In this document: positions 24,380 through 31,719 of the stretch, one piece after another
Position numbering within the stretch: the stretch's first letter is position 1
Layout of the letters: the number at the start of each line of letters is the position of its first letter
From: Candidatus Ulvibacter alkanivorans
Lineage (GTDB): Bacteria > Bacteroidota > Bacteroidia > Flavobacteriales > Flavobacteriaceae
Assembly (NCBI RefSeq): GCF_003333325.1
Contig: NZ_QOLC01000003.1
Location: 1 to 31,719 of the forward strand
Length of the DNA stretch: 31,719 bases
Direction of reading: 5' to 3'
The notes under the pieces: generated by a model
Told to the model about the DNA's origin: nothing
Databases searched by the model: none
Seen by the model: the letters and a program-made list of their open reading frames with translations, nothing else
Program-made: the position numbers and the translations under genes

Positions 24380-25132
24380 ATGAAAACACTCAAAATGTTG
24401 GCAATCGCTTTACTGCTTATCGCAGCACCGGTTTCCGCACAAACTGCAGACGAAATCATTGAAAACTATTTGACGAACACCGGAGGAGCCGAAGCTTGGG
24501 AAAGTGTTGAGTCTGTTAAATTCATCGGATCTGTAGATCTAGGAGGAATGAGCCTTCCAATTGAAGTATACCGCACTAAAGACGGCAAGGGAATGATCAA
24601 GGCAGAATTCCAAGGACAGCAATTTTATCAAAACGTGTATGACGGTGAAACCCTTTGGGGAACCAACCAAATGACAATGGCTGCCGAAAAGAGTGACGCT
24701 GAATCTACAGCAAATTACAAAAATGAGATCAATGACTTCCCGGATCCATTCTTAAACTACAAAGACAAAGGGTACACAGCAGAACTATTAGGAACCGAAA
24801 CTATGGACGGTACAGAGACGTATAAGATCAAGTTGATCAAAGAGCCGGTACTGGTAGATGGTAAAGAGCAGGACGATATTGCTTTTTATTACTTCGATAC
24901 AGAAAATTTTGTTCCAATTGCAATAGAAACCGAAATGTCTTCCGGACCCGCCAAAGGCATGACTTCTGTCACGGTTTTAAGCGACTATCAAGAAGTTGAC
25001 GGTTTGTATTTTGCCTTCTCTATCTTAGAAAAGATTCAAGGAGCTCCTCAAGGGCAGCAAATAACATTTACCGACATCGAGATCAATCCTGAAATTGATG
25101 CAACAATGTTTGCGTATCCTGAAAAGAACTAA
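24380..25132 (+). CDS. LolA-like periplasmic protein (lipoprotein-sorting-like)
   Basis: A 250-residue secreted protein with a signal peptide (1-20, ending APVSA), then QTADEIIENYLTNTGGAEAWESVESVKFIGSVDLGG. The pattern 'A..II..Y....GG...W..V.S......' and the alternating strands that follow (RTKDGKGMIKAEFQ, YDGETLWGTN, IAFYYFDTENFVPIAIETE, VTVLSDYQEVDGLYFAFSI) are typical of the LolA/LolB-like 'outer membrane lipoprotein-sorting' family of Bacteroidota, a hydrophobic half-barrel. Ligand and partner are unknown. A candidate promoter is TTG (24314-24316)-N23-TAACTTTA (24340-24347). A strong terminator follows, separating it from the propeller-protein gene. Confidence 0.82.
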   Translation: MKTLKMLAIALLLIAAPVSAQTADEIIENYLTNTGGAEAWESVESVKFIGSVDLGGMSLPIEVYRTKDGKGMIKAEFQGQQFYQNVYDGETLWGTNQMTMAAEKSDAESTANYKNEINDFPDPFLNYKDKGYTAELLGTETMDGTETYKIKLIKEPVLVDGKEQDDIAFYYFDTENFVPIAIETEMSSGPAKGMTSVTVLSDYQEVDGLYFAFSILEKIQGAPQGQQITFTDIEINPEIDATMFAYPEKN

Positions 25133-25146
25133 ATTTTTTTTTAATC

Positions 25147-25176
25147 AATCCCTGTTCTTTCAGGGATTTTTTTTTA
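25147..25176 (+). terminator. Rho-independent terminator
   Basis: The perfect 8-bp stem AATCCCTG/CAGGGATT with loop TTCTTT and a long T tract lies 14 bases after the LolA-like gene. Because it sits inside the longest frame of the next gene, it also supports the start of that gene at 25203. Confidence 0.92.
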
Positions 25177-25202
25177 CCAAAAACCAACCAAACTTTATTA
25201 TC

Positions 25203-28200
25203 ATGAAACAAGTATTTCTCGTGCTACTTATTGCTTTTGTGCTACCCATTACTTCGGAAGCACAAGATATAGCCTTAAAAGGCAAAGAACTCTTTGGCGA
25301 TATGAAAGGACGCCATATTGGTCCGGCTTTAATGAGTGGACGCATAAACGATCTTGAAAATCACCCTACCGACGCACGCATACTCTATGCCGGAACTGCC
25401 GGAGGCGGTGTTTGGAAGTCGAATGACGGCGGGGCTACTTTTACACCAATTTTCGATGACCACGCACAATCCATTGGCGTAGTGACGCTAGACCCAAGCA
25501 ATCCCGATCAAGTGATCTGGGTGGGTACCGGTGAAACTTGGACTCGTAATTCGGTGTCTGTAGGTGACGGTCTTTATAAGTCGGTCGATGGCGGAGCCAA
25601 TTGGATTGAAATTCCCGGCTTCGAAAACAGTGAACGAATCGCTTCTATCGAGATCAACCCAAACAACACCAACGAAATTTATGTAGGCGTTTTAGGAGCT
25701 TTATGGAGTGATAGTGAAGATCGCGGGGTGTACAAAACTACCGATGGTGGAAAAACATGGAATAAGGTATTATATGTTGGCCCTTCTACAGGTGCAGCAG
25801 ATGTGATCATGGATCCCGAAGATCCTTCTATACTCTACGCCTCCATGTGGGAGTTTAGACGCACCGGATGGGGATTTACTTCGGGCGGACCCAACAGTGC
25901 CTTGTACAAATCTACCGATAGCGGAGCAACCTGGAACAAGATCCATACAAACTTTCCGGCAGGCGATCTTGGTAGAATTGCGATAGCTGTTGCCCCTAGT
26001 GATGCATCTATTTTATATGCGGTCTTAGAAACAGAAGAACCGGCAAAAAACGGGTTGTGGAAATCAACGAACGCAGGTGCTAGCTGGGAACATCTAAATA
26101 ATGATTTTGGATTAACCGTTCGACCATTCTATTTTTCGAGAATTACGGTCGATCCTAACGATCCCAACGTAATTGTAAAGGGAGGACTATACGGCTCTAT
26201 AAGTCGAGATGGTGGTAAAACCTTTAAAAATCTTGGTACTATGCACAGTGACATACACGATGTTACTTTTGCTATCAATAATAGTGATATCCTCTATGCG
26301 GGTACCGATGGAGGTGTTTATCGCTCATGGAACGGTGGAACCACTTTCGAAATCGTTGAAAACCTACCATTATCTCAATTCTATCATATAAGTGTTGACG
26401 ATGCAGAACCGTATAATGTATACGGCGGACTTCAAGATAATGGTTCTTGGTGGGGTCCCTCCTCCTCACCCGGAGGTGTTAACGCACGCGACTGGAATAG
26501 CGTTGGTATCGGTGATGGTTTCCGCGTTTTAAAGCATCCAACGAAGAATATCATCTATTCTGAAATGCAAGGCGCGCAAAACGTATGGCGCTACGATGTC
26601 GATAAGAATAGAACAAAAACCATACAGCCTTTACCCAAAAAAGGAGATCCGGATTTACGTTTTAATTGGAACGCACCTATGGCTGTAAGCAATCATGCTC
26701 CCGATAGATTTTACATGGGGAGTCAGTTTTTACATCGTTCTAACGATATGGGCGATAGTTGGGAAATTATCTCACCGGACCTCACGACCAACGATCCCAA
26801 CAAGCAAGACCAGTCTAAATCGGGTGGGCTTTCGGTCGATAACAGTGGTGCTGAGAACCACACCACAATTTTTACAATTGCCGAATCACCTTTAAATGAA
26901 AATGTGATCTGGGTAGGTACCGATGATGGCAACGTGCAAGTAACAACTAACGGTGGAAGTACTTGGAACAATGTTACCCCAAACTTAGTTGGAATTCCGG
27001 CAAACACTTGGGTGTATCATATTGAAGCCAGTGTACACAACGAAGGAACGGCTTATGCCGTTTTCGATGGACATACAACTGGAGACATGAAACCGTACGC
27101 TTTAAAGACGACCGATTTTGGTAAAACATGGAAATCGATCATCTCACCCGACATCGATGATCGTGCCTTTGTACGCAATATTCAAGAGGATCATGTAAAT
27201 GAGGACCTTTTGTTTTTAGGAACAGAATTTGGATTGTATGTGACTATTGATGGTGGAAAGAATTGGTCTCATTTTACGAACAATATGCCTAAAGTAGCAG
27301 TTCATTTTATAGACCTTCAGAAGCAAACAAACGATCTGGTTATGGGAACTCACGGACGCGGTGTGATCATTATCGATGATATTAGTCCGTTGCGCGAGCT
27401 CGATCAAGAAATCTTAGCTAAAGATGTCCATTTTTTCGATACAGAACCTTTTGAGATGACCGAGGAAAGCGGATTTAGTAGCAGTTTTGGTACCGAGACT
27501 CAGTTTGTTGGCGCCAATAGAAACACGAATGCCCGTATTGTATATTACCTTAAAAAGCGTCACACCTTTGGTAAAATGACCATGGAGGTGCAAGATATGG
27601 ATGGAAACAAGGTTGCGACCCTTGCTCCGGGAAAATCGAAGGGAATTAATGTGGTCTATTGGAACTTTAACACCTTTGCGCCAATAATGGCAGAAGGAAA
27701 ATCACTTTCAACCGCTGGATTTACTGCGCCTAGAGTGCCTGCAGGAACGTATAAAATCGTACTAACGAAAGGAAAGGAAACATACGAACATGAGATTACC
27801 CTTACGTATGATGAAAATTCATTAAGTACATTAGCCGAACGTGAAGAACAGCAATTGTATACCAAAAAGCTGTATGATATGGTGGAAGAATTTGCCTATA
27901 TGGTATACAAGATCGAAACGCATAAAGCAGCCGCACAGCAGGTAATAGATAAGCACCCTAAAGGCAAAAAAACGGCTGCCAAGTTTTATGACGCTTTAGA
28001 ATCGCTTCGGAAGGATGTTGTCGTGACTACCGGCGATAATTATGTAGCTACGGCAGAACCTGAATTACGCGAAGAAATGGGAGATCTGTACGCCAATGTT
28101 GCTACTAACTACGATGCCGTTTCCGCGGCACACAAATTAAATTACGAATTGATCGCTTCCGAATTTGATGAGGCGAAAGCACGTTTTGATGCTATTATGG

Positions 28201-28292
28201 AAAAAGAGGGAAAGAAATTTATGTCATTCATTGAAAAGAATGAAGTAGAAGTCCCGAACGTCCAATCGAAAGAAGCGTACTTAGAAAAATAA
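25203..28292 (+). CDS. Secreted Asp-box beta-propeller protein (VPS10-like), paralogue 2
   Basis: A 1029-residue exported protein. The start at 25203 (MKQVFLVLLIAFVLPITSEAQ, a clean signal peptide) is chosen; the frame is open from 25095, but that version overlaps the previous gene and runs through its terminator. About eleven Asp-box motifs are visible, among them KSNDGGATF, KSVDGGANW, KTTDGGKTW, KSTDSGATW, RSNDMGDSW, VTTNGGSTW and VTIDGGKNW, arranged as in the protein at 371-3508. Shared landmarks are GR.IGP..GGR-like starts, RGVY.t.DGG.TW.KVLYV, a GGLQDN/GGQQDN element and the VPAGTY/VPPGTY strand. The tail (after residue 840) is helical and rich in Lys and Glu. Function unknown; ligand binding at the cell surface or in the periplasm is likely. 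No type IX sorting domain is visible. Confidence 0.9.
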   Translation: MKQVFLVLLIAFVLPITSEAQDIALKGKELFGDMKGRHIGPALMSGRINDLENHPTDARILYAGTAGGGVWKSNDGGATFTPIFDDHAQSIGVVTLDPSNPDQVIWVGTGETWTRNSVSVGDGLYKSVDGGANWIEIPGFENSERIASIEINPNNTNEIYVGVLGALWSDSEDRGVYKTTDGGKTWNKVLYVGPSTGAADVIMDPEDPSILYASMWEFRRTGWGFTSGGPNSALYKSTDSGATWNKIHTNFPAGDLGRIAIAVAPSDASILYAVLETEEPAKNGLWKSTNAGASWEHLNNDFGLTVRPFYFSRITVDPNDPNVIVKGGLYGSISRDGGKTFKNLGTMHSDIHDVTFAINNSDILYAGTDGGVYRSWNGGTTFEIVENLPLSQFYHISVDDAEPYNVYGGLQDNGSWWGPSSSPGGVNARDWNSVGIGDGFRVLKHPTKNIIYSEMQGAQNVWRYDVDKNRTKTIQPLPKKGDPDLRFNWNAPMAVSNHAPDRFYMGSQFLHRSNDMGDSWEIISPDLTTNDPNKQDQSKSGGLSVDNSGAENHTTIFTIAESPLNENVIWVGTDDGNVQVTTNGGSTWNNVTPNLVGIPANTWVYHIEASVHNEGTAYAVFDGHTTGDMKPYALKTTDFGKTWKSIISPDIDDRAFVRNIQEDHVNEDLLFLGTEFGLYVTIDGGKNWSHFTNNMPKVAVHFIDLQKQTNDLVMGTHGRGVIIIDDISPLRELDQEILAKDVHFFDTEPFEMTEESGFSSSFGTETQFVGANRNTNARIVYYLKKRHTFGKMTMEVQDMDGNKVATLAPGKSKGINVVYWNFNTFAPIMAEGKSLSTAGFTAPRVPAGTYKIVLTKGKETYEHEITLTYDENSLSTLAEREEQQLYTKKLYDMVEEFAYMVYKIETHKAAAQQVIDKHPKGKKTAAKFYDALESLRKDVVVTTGDNYVATAEPELREEMGDLYANVATNYDAVSAAHKLNYELIASEFDEAKARFDAIMEKEGKKFMSFIEKNEVEVPNVQSKEAYLEK

Positions 28293-28313
28293 TAATTAGT
28301 CCTGCACAACCTT

Positions 28314-28342
28314 AAAAACCCCACGTTTTGTGGGGTTTTTTT
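28314..28342. terminator. Bidirectional Rho-independent terminator
   Basis: AAAAACCCCAC/GTGGGGTTTTT, with a short GTTTT loop, lies between the convergent stops of the propeller-protein gene (28292) and the aldehyde dehydrogenase gene (28341). A/T tracts on both sides let it act in both directions. Confidence 0.92.
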
Positions 28343-29702
28343 ATTTATTAATATAGATCGTCTTTCGGTTCATAAACTCGCGAATACCATGTTTACTAAG
28401 CTCACGACCATAACCACTTTCTTTGACTCCGCCGAATGGTAAACGCGGATCACTTTTCACCAATTCATTGATAAACACAGCACCTTCGTTGAATCGATAG
28501 GATAATTTTTCGGCTGCTTCTATGTCTTCGGAAAAAATGGAAACACCTAATCCGAAGCGAGAGTTATTCGAAAGTTCAACGGCTTCATCAATATCTTTAA
28601 ACGTAGTGATAGCCAGTGCAGGGCCAAATGTCTCTTCGTAAAACATAGGCATCTTGGTTGTTATCTTACTCACCAATGTAGGCTCAAAATAGGCGTTCTG
28701 CCGCTTCCCTCCTAGCAGCAATCTTGCTCCTTGCTCTACCGACTGTTTCACTTGTTCTTCTAGATCTTTAGCTAAGTCTTCACGAGCTAAGGTGCCAATA
28801 TAGGTGTCGTTATCGGTAGGGTCACCACTCTTTAATTCTCTTACTTTCACTATGAGTCGTTCAATGAATTCTTCGGAAATAGATTCTTGTACTAGCAACC
28901 GTTTCCCGGCGATACAACTTTGTCCGGTATTTTGGAAACGGGCTTGTACGCATGTGTCTAAAGTAGCTTCCATATCGCAGTCGGCCAATACGATCAATGC
29001 GTTATTGCCTCCCAGTTCCAACACTGTTTTCTTAATTGCTTTACCCGCAGTCTTTGCTACAGCAGCTCCTGCCGGGCCACTACCTGTAAGTGTAACGGCT
29101 TTAATTATTGGGTTTTCTATTATAGGTTCGATGGCATCACTTCCCACTAAGAGTGTTGTAAAACAGCCATCTGGGAAGCCGGCACGCTTAAACACCTTTT
29201 CTATGTTCAAGGCATTTCCAAAAACATTGGATGCATGCTTTAATACCCCAATATTACCCGCCATGAGTGCGGGCGCTGCAAAACGGAAGACTTGCCAAAA
29301 CGGATAGTTCCATGGCATTATCGCCAATACTACACCCATTGGTTCATAGCGCACATAACTACGGTGCGCATCGGTTTTTGTTATTTCGTCTTTAAGATGT
29401 GCTTCAGCATTGTTGGCATAATACTCACAGACCCAAGCACATTTTTCGATCTCTGCGATCGACTGTGATATGGGCTTTCCCATTTCTGAAGTCATGGTCT
29501 CGGCATAGGATTGTTTGTTCTTTTTTAATTCGGAAGCTGCTGCCAACATGAGCTTTGATCGTTCACTAAAAGAACGTTCGCGCCACGATTGAAATCGATT
29601 GTCTGCTTTCTTAAGAATTTCGTCTATTTCTTTTTTCGTATGCGATTTGTAGGACTTTATTTCATTCCCGGTATATGGATTAATTGAAGTTATGGTGGCC
29701 AT
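28341..29702 (-). CDS. NAD(P)-dependent aldehyde dehydrogenase (succinate-semialdehyde type)
   Basis: A 453-residue ALDH-superfamily enzyme. Active-site features: N132 in PWNYPFW, general base E229 in VLELGGNN, catalytic C263 in FQNTGQSCIAGKR, cofactor-binding GSGPAG (207-212), and ETFGPALAI near the C-terminus. Length and the EMGKPISQSIAEIEKCAWVCEYYANNAE segment fit the YneI/Sad-like succinate-semialdehyde dehydrogenases, shorter than GabD (about 480). The reaction is oxidation of succinate semialdehyde, or a similar short aldehyde, to the acid with NAD(P)+. No aminotransferase gene is next to it, so the pathway is uncertain. It is monocistronic and divergent from the gene at 29854. Confidence 0.9.
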   Translation of the reverse strand: MATITSINPYTGNEIKSYKSHTKKEIDEILKKADNRFQSWRERSFSERSKLMLAAASELKKNKQSYAETMTSEMGKPISQSIAEIEKCAWVCEYYANNAEAHLKDEITKTDAHRSYVRYEPMGVVLAIMPWNYPFWQVFRFAAPALMAGNIGVLKHASNVFGNALNIEKVFKRAGFPDGCFTTLLVGSDAIEPIIENPIIKAVTLTGSGPAGAAVAKTAGKAIKKTVLELGGNNALIVLADCDMEATLDTCVQARFQNTGQSCIAGKRLLVQESISEEFIERLIVKVRELKSGDPTDNDTYIGTLAREDLAKDLEEQVKQSVEQGARLLLGGKRQNAYFEPTLVSKITTKMPMFYEETFGPALAITTFKDIDEAVELSNNSRFGLGVSIFSEDIEAAEKLSYRFNEGAVFINELVKSDPRLPFGGVKESGYGRELSKHGIREFMNRKTIYINK

Positions 29703-29746
29703 GTTTTTCTTTTAAAAATACTGAAAAGCCCTGTAAACATTGAGCC

Positions 29747-29765
29747 CGTTAAGACTACTTTAACG
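29747..29765. promoter_or_regulatory. Inverted repeat CGTTAA-N7-TTAACG
   Basis: A perfect 6-bp dyad in the 151-base region between the divergent ALDH gene (start 29702) and the gene at 29854. It could be an operator for a dimeric regulator controlling either gene. Nothing else in the window shares it that I noticed. Confidence 0.35.
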
Positions 29766-29853
29766 CCAAAAATTGTTGAAAAGCCGTTTATAACTATGAA
29801 CGCTTCAGAAAAGAACTGCCCGATCAAAACTGTATTTTTATTAAAACGCTATT

Positions 29854-30261
29854 ATGGAAACCAGAGATTTAGTTCTTTTAGAACTACGCCCCACGATCCC
29901 TTCTGCGATTGTTAATGACACCATGTCTTCCGAGGAGATCTTTCAAAATGCGACCTTACGTCCTATCGCCAAACTCCAGAACGAGTTATTGTTAGCTGTA
30001 TTTCAAAATTATATCCGAAAGCACAAAAATGTGTTTTACGACCTTACTATTGAAAAGCGGTTAGATTATATCGAGAACGCTATTCATAAGGATATGAAGT
30101 TTAGAAACTCCCTTAAAGGGATCGTCATAGGTCAGTTTACTTTGCAGGAATACGAACAGTACATTGAAAATTCTTCTGCTTTGAACAAGCGAATGATGAA
30201 TATTGTAAAAGAGCGCCTAAAAAGTAATATTCAACTTTTAGCCTACGAGTACGCGCATTAG
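29854..30261 (+). CDS. Conserved flavobacterial protein of unknown function
   Basis: A 135-residue soluble, mostly helical protein. A short N-terminal part (VLLELRPTIPSAIVNDTMSS) is followed by a very regular helical block (FQNATLRPIAKLQNELLLAV, YIRKHKNVFYDL, RLDYIENAIHKDMKFRNSLK, GQFTLQEYEQYIENSSALNK, RMMNIVKERLKSNIQ). I recall relatives in flavobacteria that carry the automatic name 'glyoxalase', but no metal-ligand pattern of the vicinal-oxygen-chelate fold is present, so that name is not supported. The strong conservation I recall suggests a core role, possibly RNA- or protein-binding. Its 3' end overlaps the convergent DUF3307 gene by 24 bases. Confidence 0.8.
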   Translation: METRDLVLLELRPTIPSAIVNDTMSSEEIFQNATLRPIAKLQNELLLAVFQNYIRKHKNVFYDLTIEKRLDYIENAIHKDMKFRNSLKGIVIGQFTLQEYEQYIENSSALNKRMMNIVKERLKSNIQLLAYEYAH

Positions 30262-30972
30262 GAAACCGATAATAATCGTGAGTGCAAAACTCATGAGCGT
30301 ACCAATTAAAACGTATTCAGTTTGTTTACGAGCGTCCGCTTTTCCTTTATCGCTAAATCGCAAAATGGATTTGGCTGCAATAAGAAAGCCAATAGCCGCA
30401 AAGTTATTGGTAAGTATAAACGTTAGCACGAGTATGCGCTCGAATATTCCAATGTAGCGCCCGGCCTTTTCTAGACTGGGAAATGCTCCGGCTTCGGTCG
30501 CAATTTCTTCCTGCCAACGCTGTGTTGCTTTGCCAATTATAAAGCCTACCGGAAAGATCACTAGTAGATAACCAATGAGTATTACCAATACCGTTTCCGA
30601 AGTAAATAATGCTTCGATAAAAGGAATGATCTCCATAAAATTGTTGGTAAGGTACAGCCACACCCCTAATAAAACCAATACGTGAAATAGTTGATCCAGC
30701 AGGAAATATCCTAATGAATCGGAAGCTTGACTTAACTTCCACAGATCGATGGCAAAATGAGTTACGGTAATGATGATAGCAACTCCCCACAAGGACCAAT
30801 CGTGAATAATTAAGTAAGTTAACAGTCCTGCCAGTAGTGAATGAAGATATAAAAACGGAGACCTGATCTTTAATCTACGCTTTTGCAAAATGAGTGATTT
30901 TGGTTGTAACACAAAATCGGTTAAGGTATGCGCAAGCAATAATTGAAGGGCTAATACGAGTTCTGTCGTCAT
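30238..30972 (-). CDS. DUF3307 polytopic membrane protein
   Basis: A 244-residue membrane protein with about six to seven hydrophobic segments (about 5-22, 41-57, 61-77, 92-112, 125-147, 178-202, 220-242). The N-terminal part has the DUF3307 pattern LLLAHTLTDFVLQ, LYLHSLLAGL, THFAIDLWK and LLDQLFHVLVLL. It places H15, D19, Q23, H44, H72, D76, D93 and H97 within or next to membrane helices, which could be a metal site (inference). The C-terminal part carries GRYIGIFERILVL, AAKSILRF and TEYVLIGTLMS. The start at 30972 (ATG) overlaps the TGA of the SatD-like gene (ATGA), so translation is coupled; the longer frame from 31032 runs back into that gene and is rejected. Function unknown. Confidence 0.85.
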   Translation of the reverse strand: MTTELVLALQLLLAHTLTDFVLQPKSLILQKRRLKIRSPFLYLHSLLAGLLTYLIIHDWSLWGVAIIITVTHFAIDLWKLSQASDSLGYFLLDQLFHVLVLLGVWLYLTNNFMEIIPFIEALFTSETVLVILIGYLLVIFPVGFIIGKATQRWQEEIATEAGAFPSLEKAGRYIGIFERILVLTFILTNNFAAIGFLIAAKSILRFSDKGKADARKQTEYVLIGTLMSFALTIIIGFLMRVLVG

Positions 30973-31637
30973 ACAAAATGTTTTTTGGCTACTGTTTCGT
31001 AACGCTGCAACAGTAAATTGATCGCATCCCAATCTGCAGCCTGTTTGCGATGATTAATGGCTGCCTGACTGCGTTCTACGGCTTTCGCAATAGCTTGTTC
31101 TTTGTAGTTTTGTAGCAGATAATAAACCACTTCTGCCGATGCGACCGACCAACGATTGGTGGTTGTATCTAGAAAAGCGCAACTTACCTTGAATTCGTCG
31201 TTAAGATCGGGGTTTGGAGTTGTTAGTGCCATTTTTAAGCCCTGCCCTTTCATAGCATCCAGCGTACGCCCTGAATACTGGAACGCCTGACCATTACTCT
31301 CTGCCAGAGCATTTTTATCGTACTCGGCCTCCCCTATTCCAATCGCAATGCGGATATCGGCTTTTGGGGTTTTATTCTTAGCGCCCTCATTTTCTTCGGA
31401 ATAGCTGTTGATAGCACATTTTATTTGCAACGCAATACGTAGGGCTAATTCCGGGTTTTCTATAACGCCTTGAAAGCTATCGCCTCGATACATTGAAAAG
31501 GTCATCGCTTCATCGGCATACGCACCCTTTATACGCTCCAATTCTCGCTTTAAAATGGCAAGGATCGCTTTAAGCGTTTTCGGTGTATATTCCGAAGAAT
31601 TAATTAAATCTCCACTAAGAACCGCAATTGTCTTCAT
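30969..31637 (-). CDS. SatD-like protein (cyclase-like N-terminus plus helix-turn-helix)
   Basis: A 222-residue soluble protein. Residues 1-145 match the SatD-family style (VLSGDLINSS at the start, FSMYRGDSFQGVI at 47-59). By eye they follow the order of class III nucleotidyl cyclases: strand plus Asp (D10), G-D pair (G52-D53), a helix with NPELALRIALQIKCAI, strand RIAIGIGEAEY and G-R-T-L-D (R124). Residues about 165-215 look like a winged or sigma-region-4-like helix-turn-helix (QAIAKAVERSQAAINHRKQA, then DW). SatD was named in the Streptococcus secretion/acid-tolerance operon; its biochemistry is not known to me. It is the first gene of a two-gene operon with DUF3307 (ATGA overlap). Two dyads lie upstream at 31657-31692. 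The cyclase-like fold is an inference. Confidence 0.8.
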   Translation of the reverse strand: MKTIAVLSGDLINSSEYTPKTLKAILAILKRELERIKGAYADEAMTFSMYRGDSFQGVIENPELALRIALQIKCAINSYSEENEGAKNKTPKADIRIAIGIGEAEYDKNALAESNGQAFQYSGRTLDAMKGQGLKMALTTPNPDLNDEFKVSCAFLDTTTNRWSVASAEVVYYLLQNYKEQAIAKAVERSQAAINHRKQAADWDAINLLLQRYETVAKKHFV

Positions 31638-31656
31638 TATAATTGGTACTTAAGAC

Positions 31657-31692
31657 TATAAGCTTAATTACTTATAAAACACTAATATTAGT
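31657..31692. promoter_or_regulatory. Two dyads upstream of the satD-like operon
   Basis: TATAAG (31657-31662)-N8-CTTATA (31671-31676) and the perfect 12-bp palindrome ACTAATATTAGT (31681-31692) lie 20-55 bases upstream of the SatD-like start codon. As the protein ends in a probable helix-turn-helix, these may be operators for autoregulation. The region is AT-rich, so chance dyads are possible. Confidence 0.35.
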
Positions 31693-31719
31693 TTTAAAGC
31701 TAATAAAACAACAATATAA

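Noticed and set aside
25095..25202. An earlier start for the second propeller protein
   Set aside because: It would overlap the end of the LolA-like gene, run through a strong terminator and bury the signal peptide.
29854..30261. 'Glyoxalase' as the name of the conserved unknown
   Set aside because: The sequence is helical and shows no His/Glu ligand pattern or beta-alpha-beta-beta-beta modules of that fold.

Overview
The window looks like chromosomal DNA of a flavobacterium (Bacteroidota, probably a marine Flavobacteriaceae). Reasons seen in the sequence: a short 288-residue primary sigma factor, several flavobacterial -7 boxes (TAnnTTTG) in front of genes, no clear Shine-Dalgarno sites, many secreted proteins with MKK...Q-type signal peptides, and a block of the 'GTCATTCAGAGCGAAGC' palindromic repeats that I associate with this phylum. 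The genus cannot be decided from the sequence alone. I see no rRNA, tRNA, CRISPR array, transposase, integrase or phage gene.

Layout. 1-3508: a small YtxH-like protein and a large secreted Asp-box (sortilin/VPS10-like) beta-propeller protein. 3515-4103: a 0.6-kb modular array of inverted repeats. 4179-7516: a secreted protein with a glutaredoxin-like C-terminal domain, an SF2 DEAH helicase, a DedA/VTT membrane protein and a small unknown. 7729-9680: three tandem related secreted proteins with a 'QVGIGT..TP' N-terminus and an 'S-x-TGTA' C-terminus. 9705-11789: DUF1456 and DEAD-box RNA helicase genes (one operon), divergent from an rluE-like pseudouridine synthase gene. 11881-13699: a four-helix membrane protein, a disordered hydrophilic protein, a secreted protein and a 54-residue membrane microprotein. 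13871-17583: rpoD, then an SLC13-type permease with two RCK_C domains and an MscS channel in one operon. 17728-21463: an OmpA-like lipoprotein, a STAS-like small protein, an SDR oxidoreductase, a VanX-type D-Ala-D-Ala dipeptidase and a second MscS channel. 21589-24259: DUF3817, a third, YbdG-like MscS channel and a membrane-anchored EEP-family hydrolase. 24380-29702: a LolA-like periplasmic protein, a second Asp-box propeller protein (paralogue of the first) and an aldehyde dehydrogenase. 29854-31637: a conserved unknown, and a translationally coupled SatD-like / DUF3307 pair.

Most of the window is housekeeping and envelope biology: RNA remodelling and modification, osmotic and mechanical stress (three different MscS subfamilies), wall turnover and secreted beta-rich proteins. 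The best candidates for undescribed biology are the SatD/DUF3307 pair, where the SatD-like protein shows by eye the motif order of a class III nucleotidyl-cyclase fold followed by a helix-turn-helix, and the three-gene cluster of short 'VGIGT' secreted proteins. Several starts were moved inward from the longest open frame, because a -7 box, a terminator or a divergent gene overlaps the longer version.
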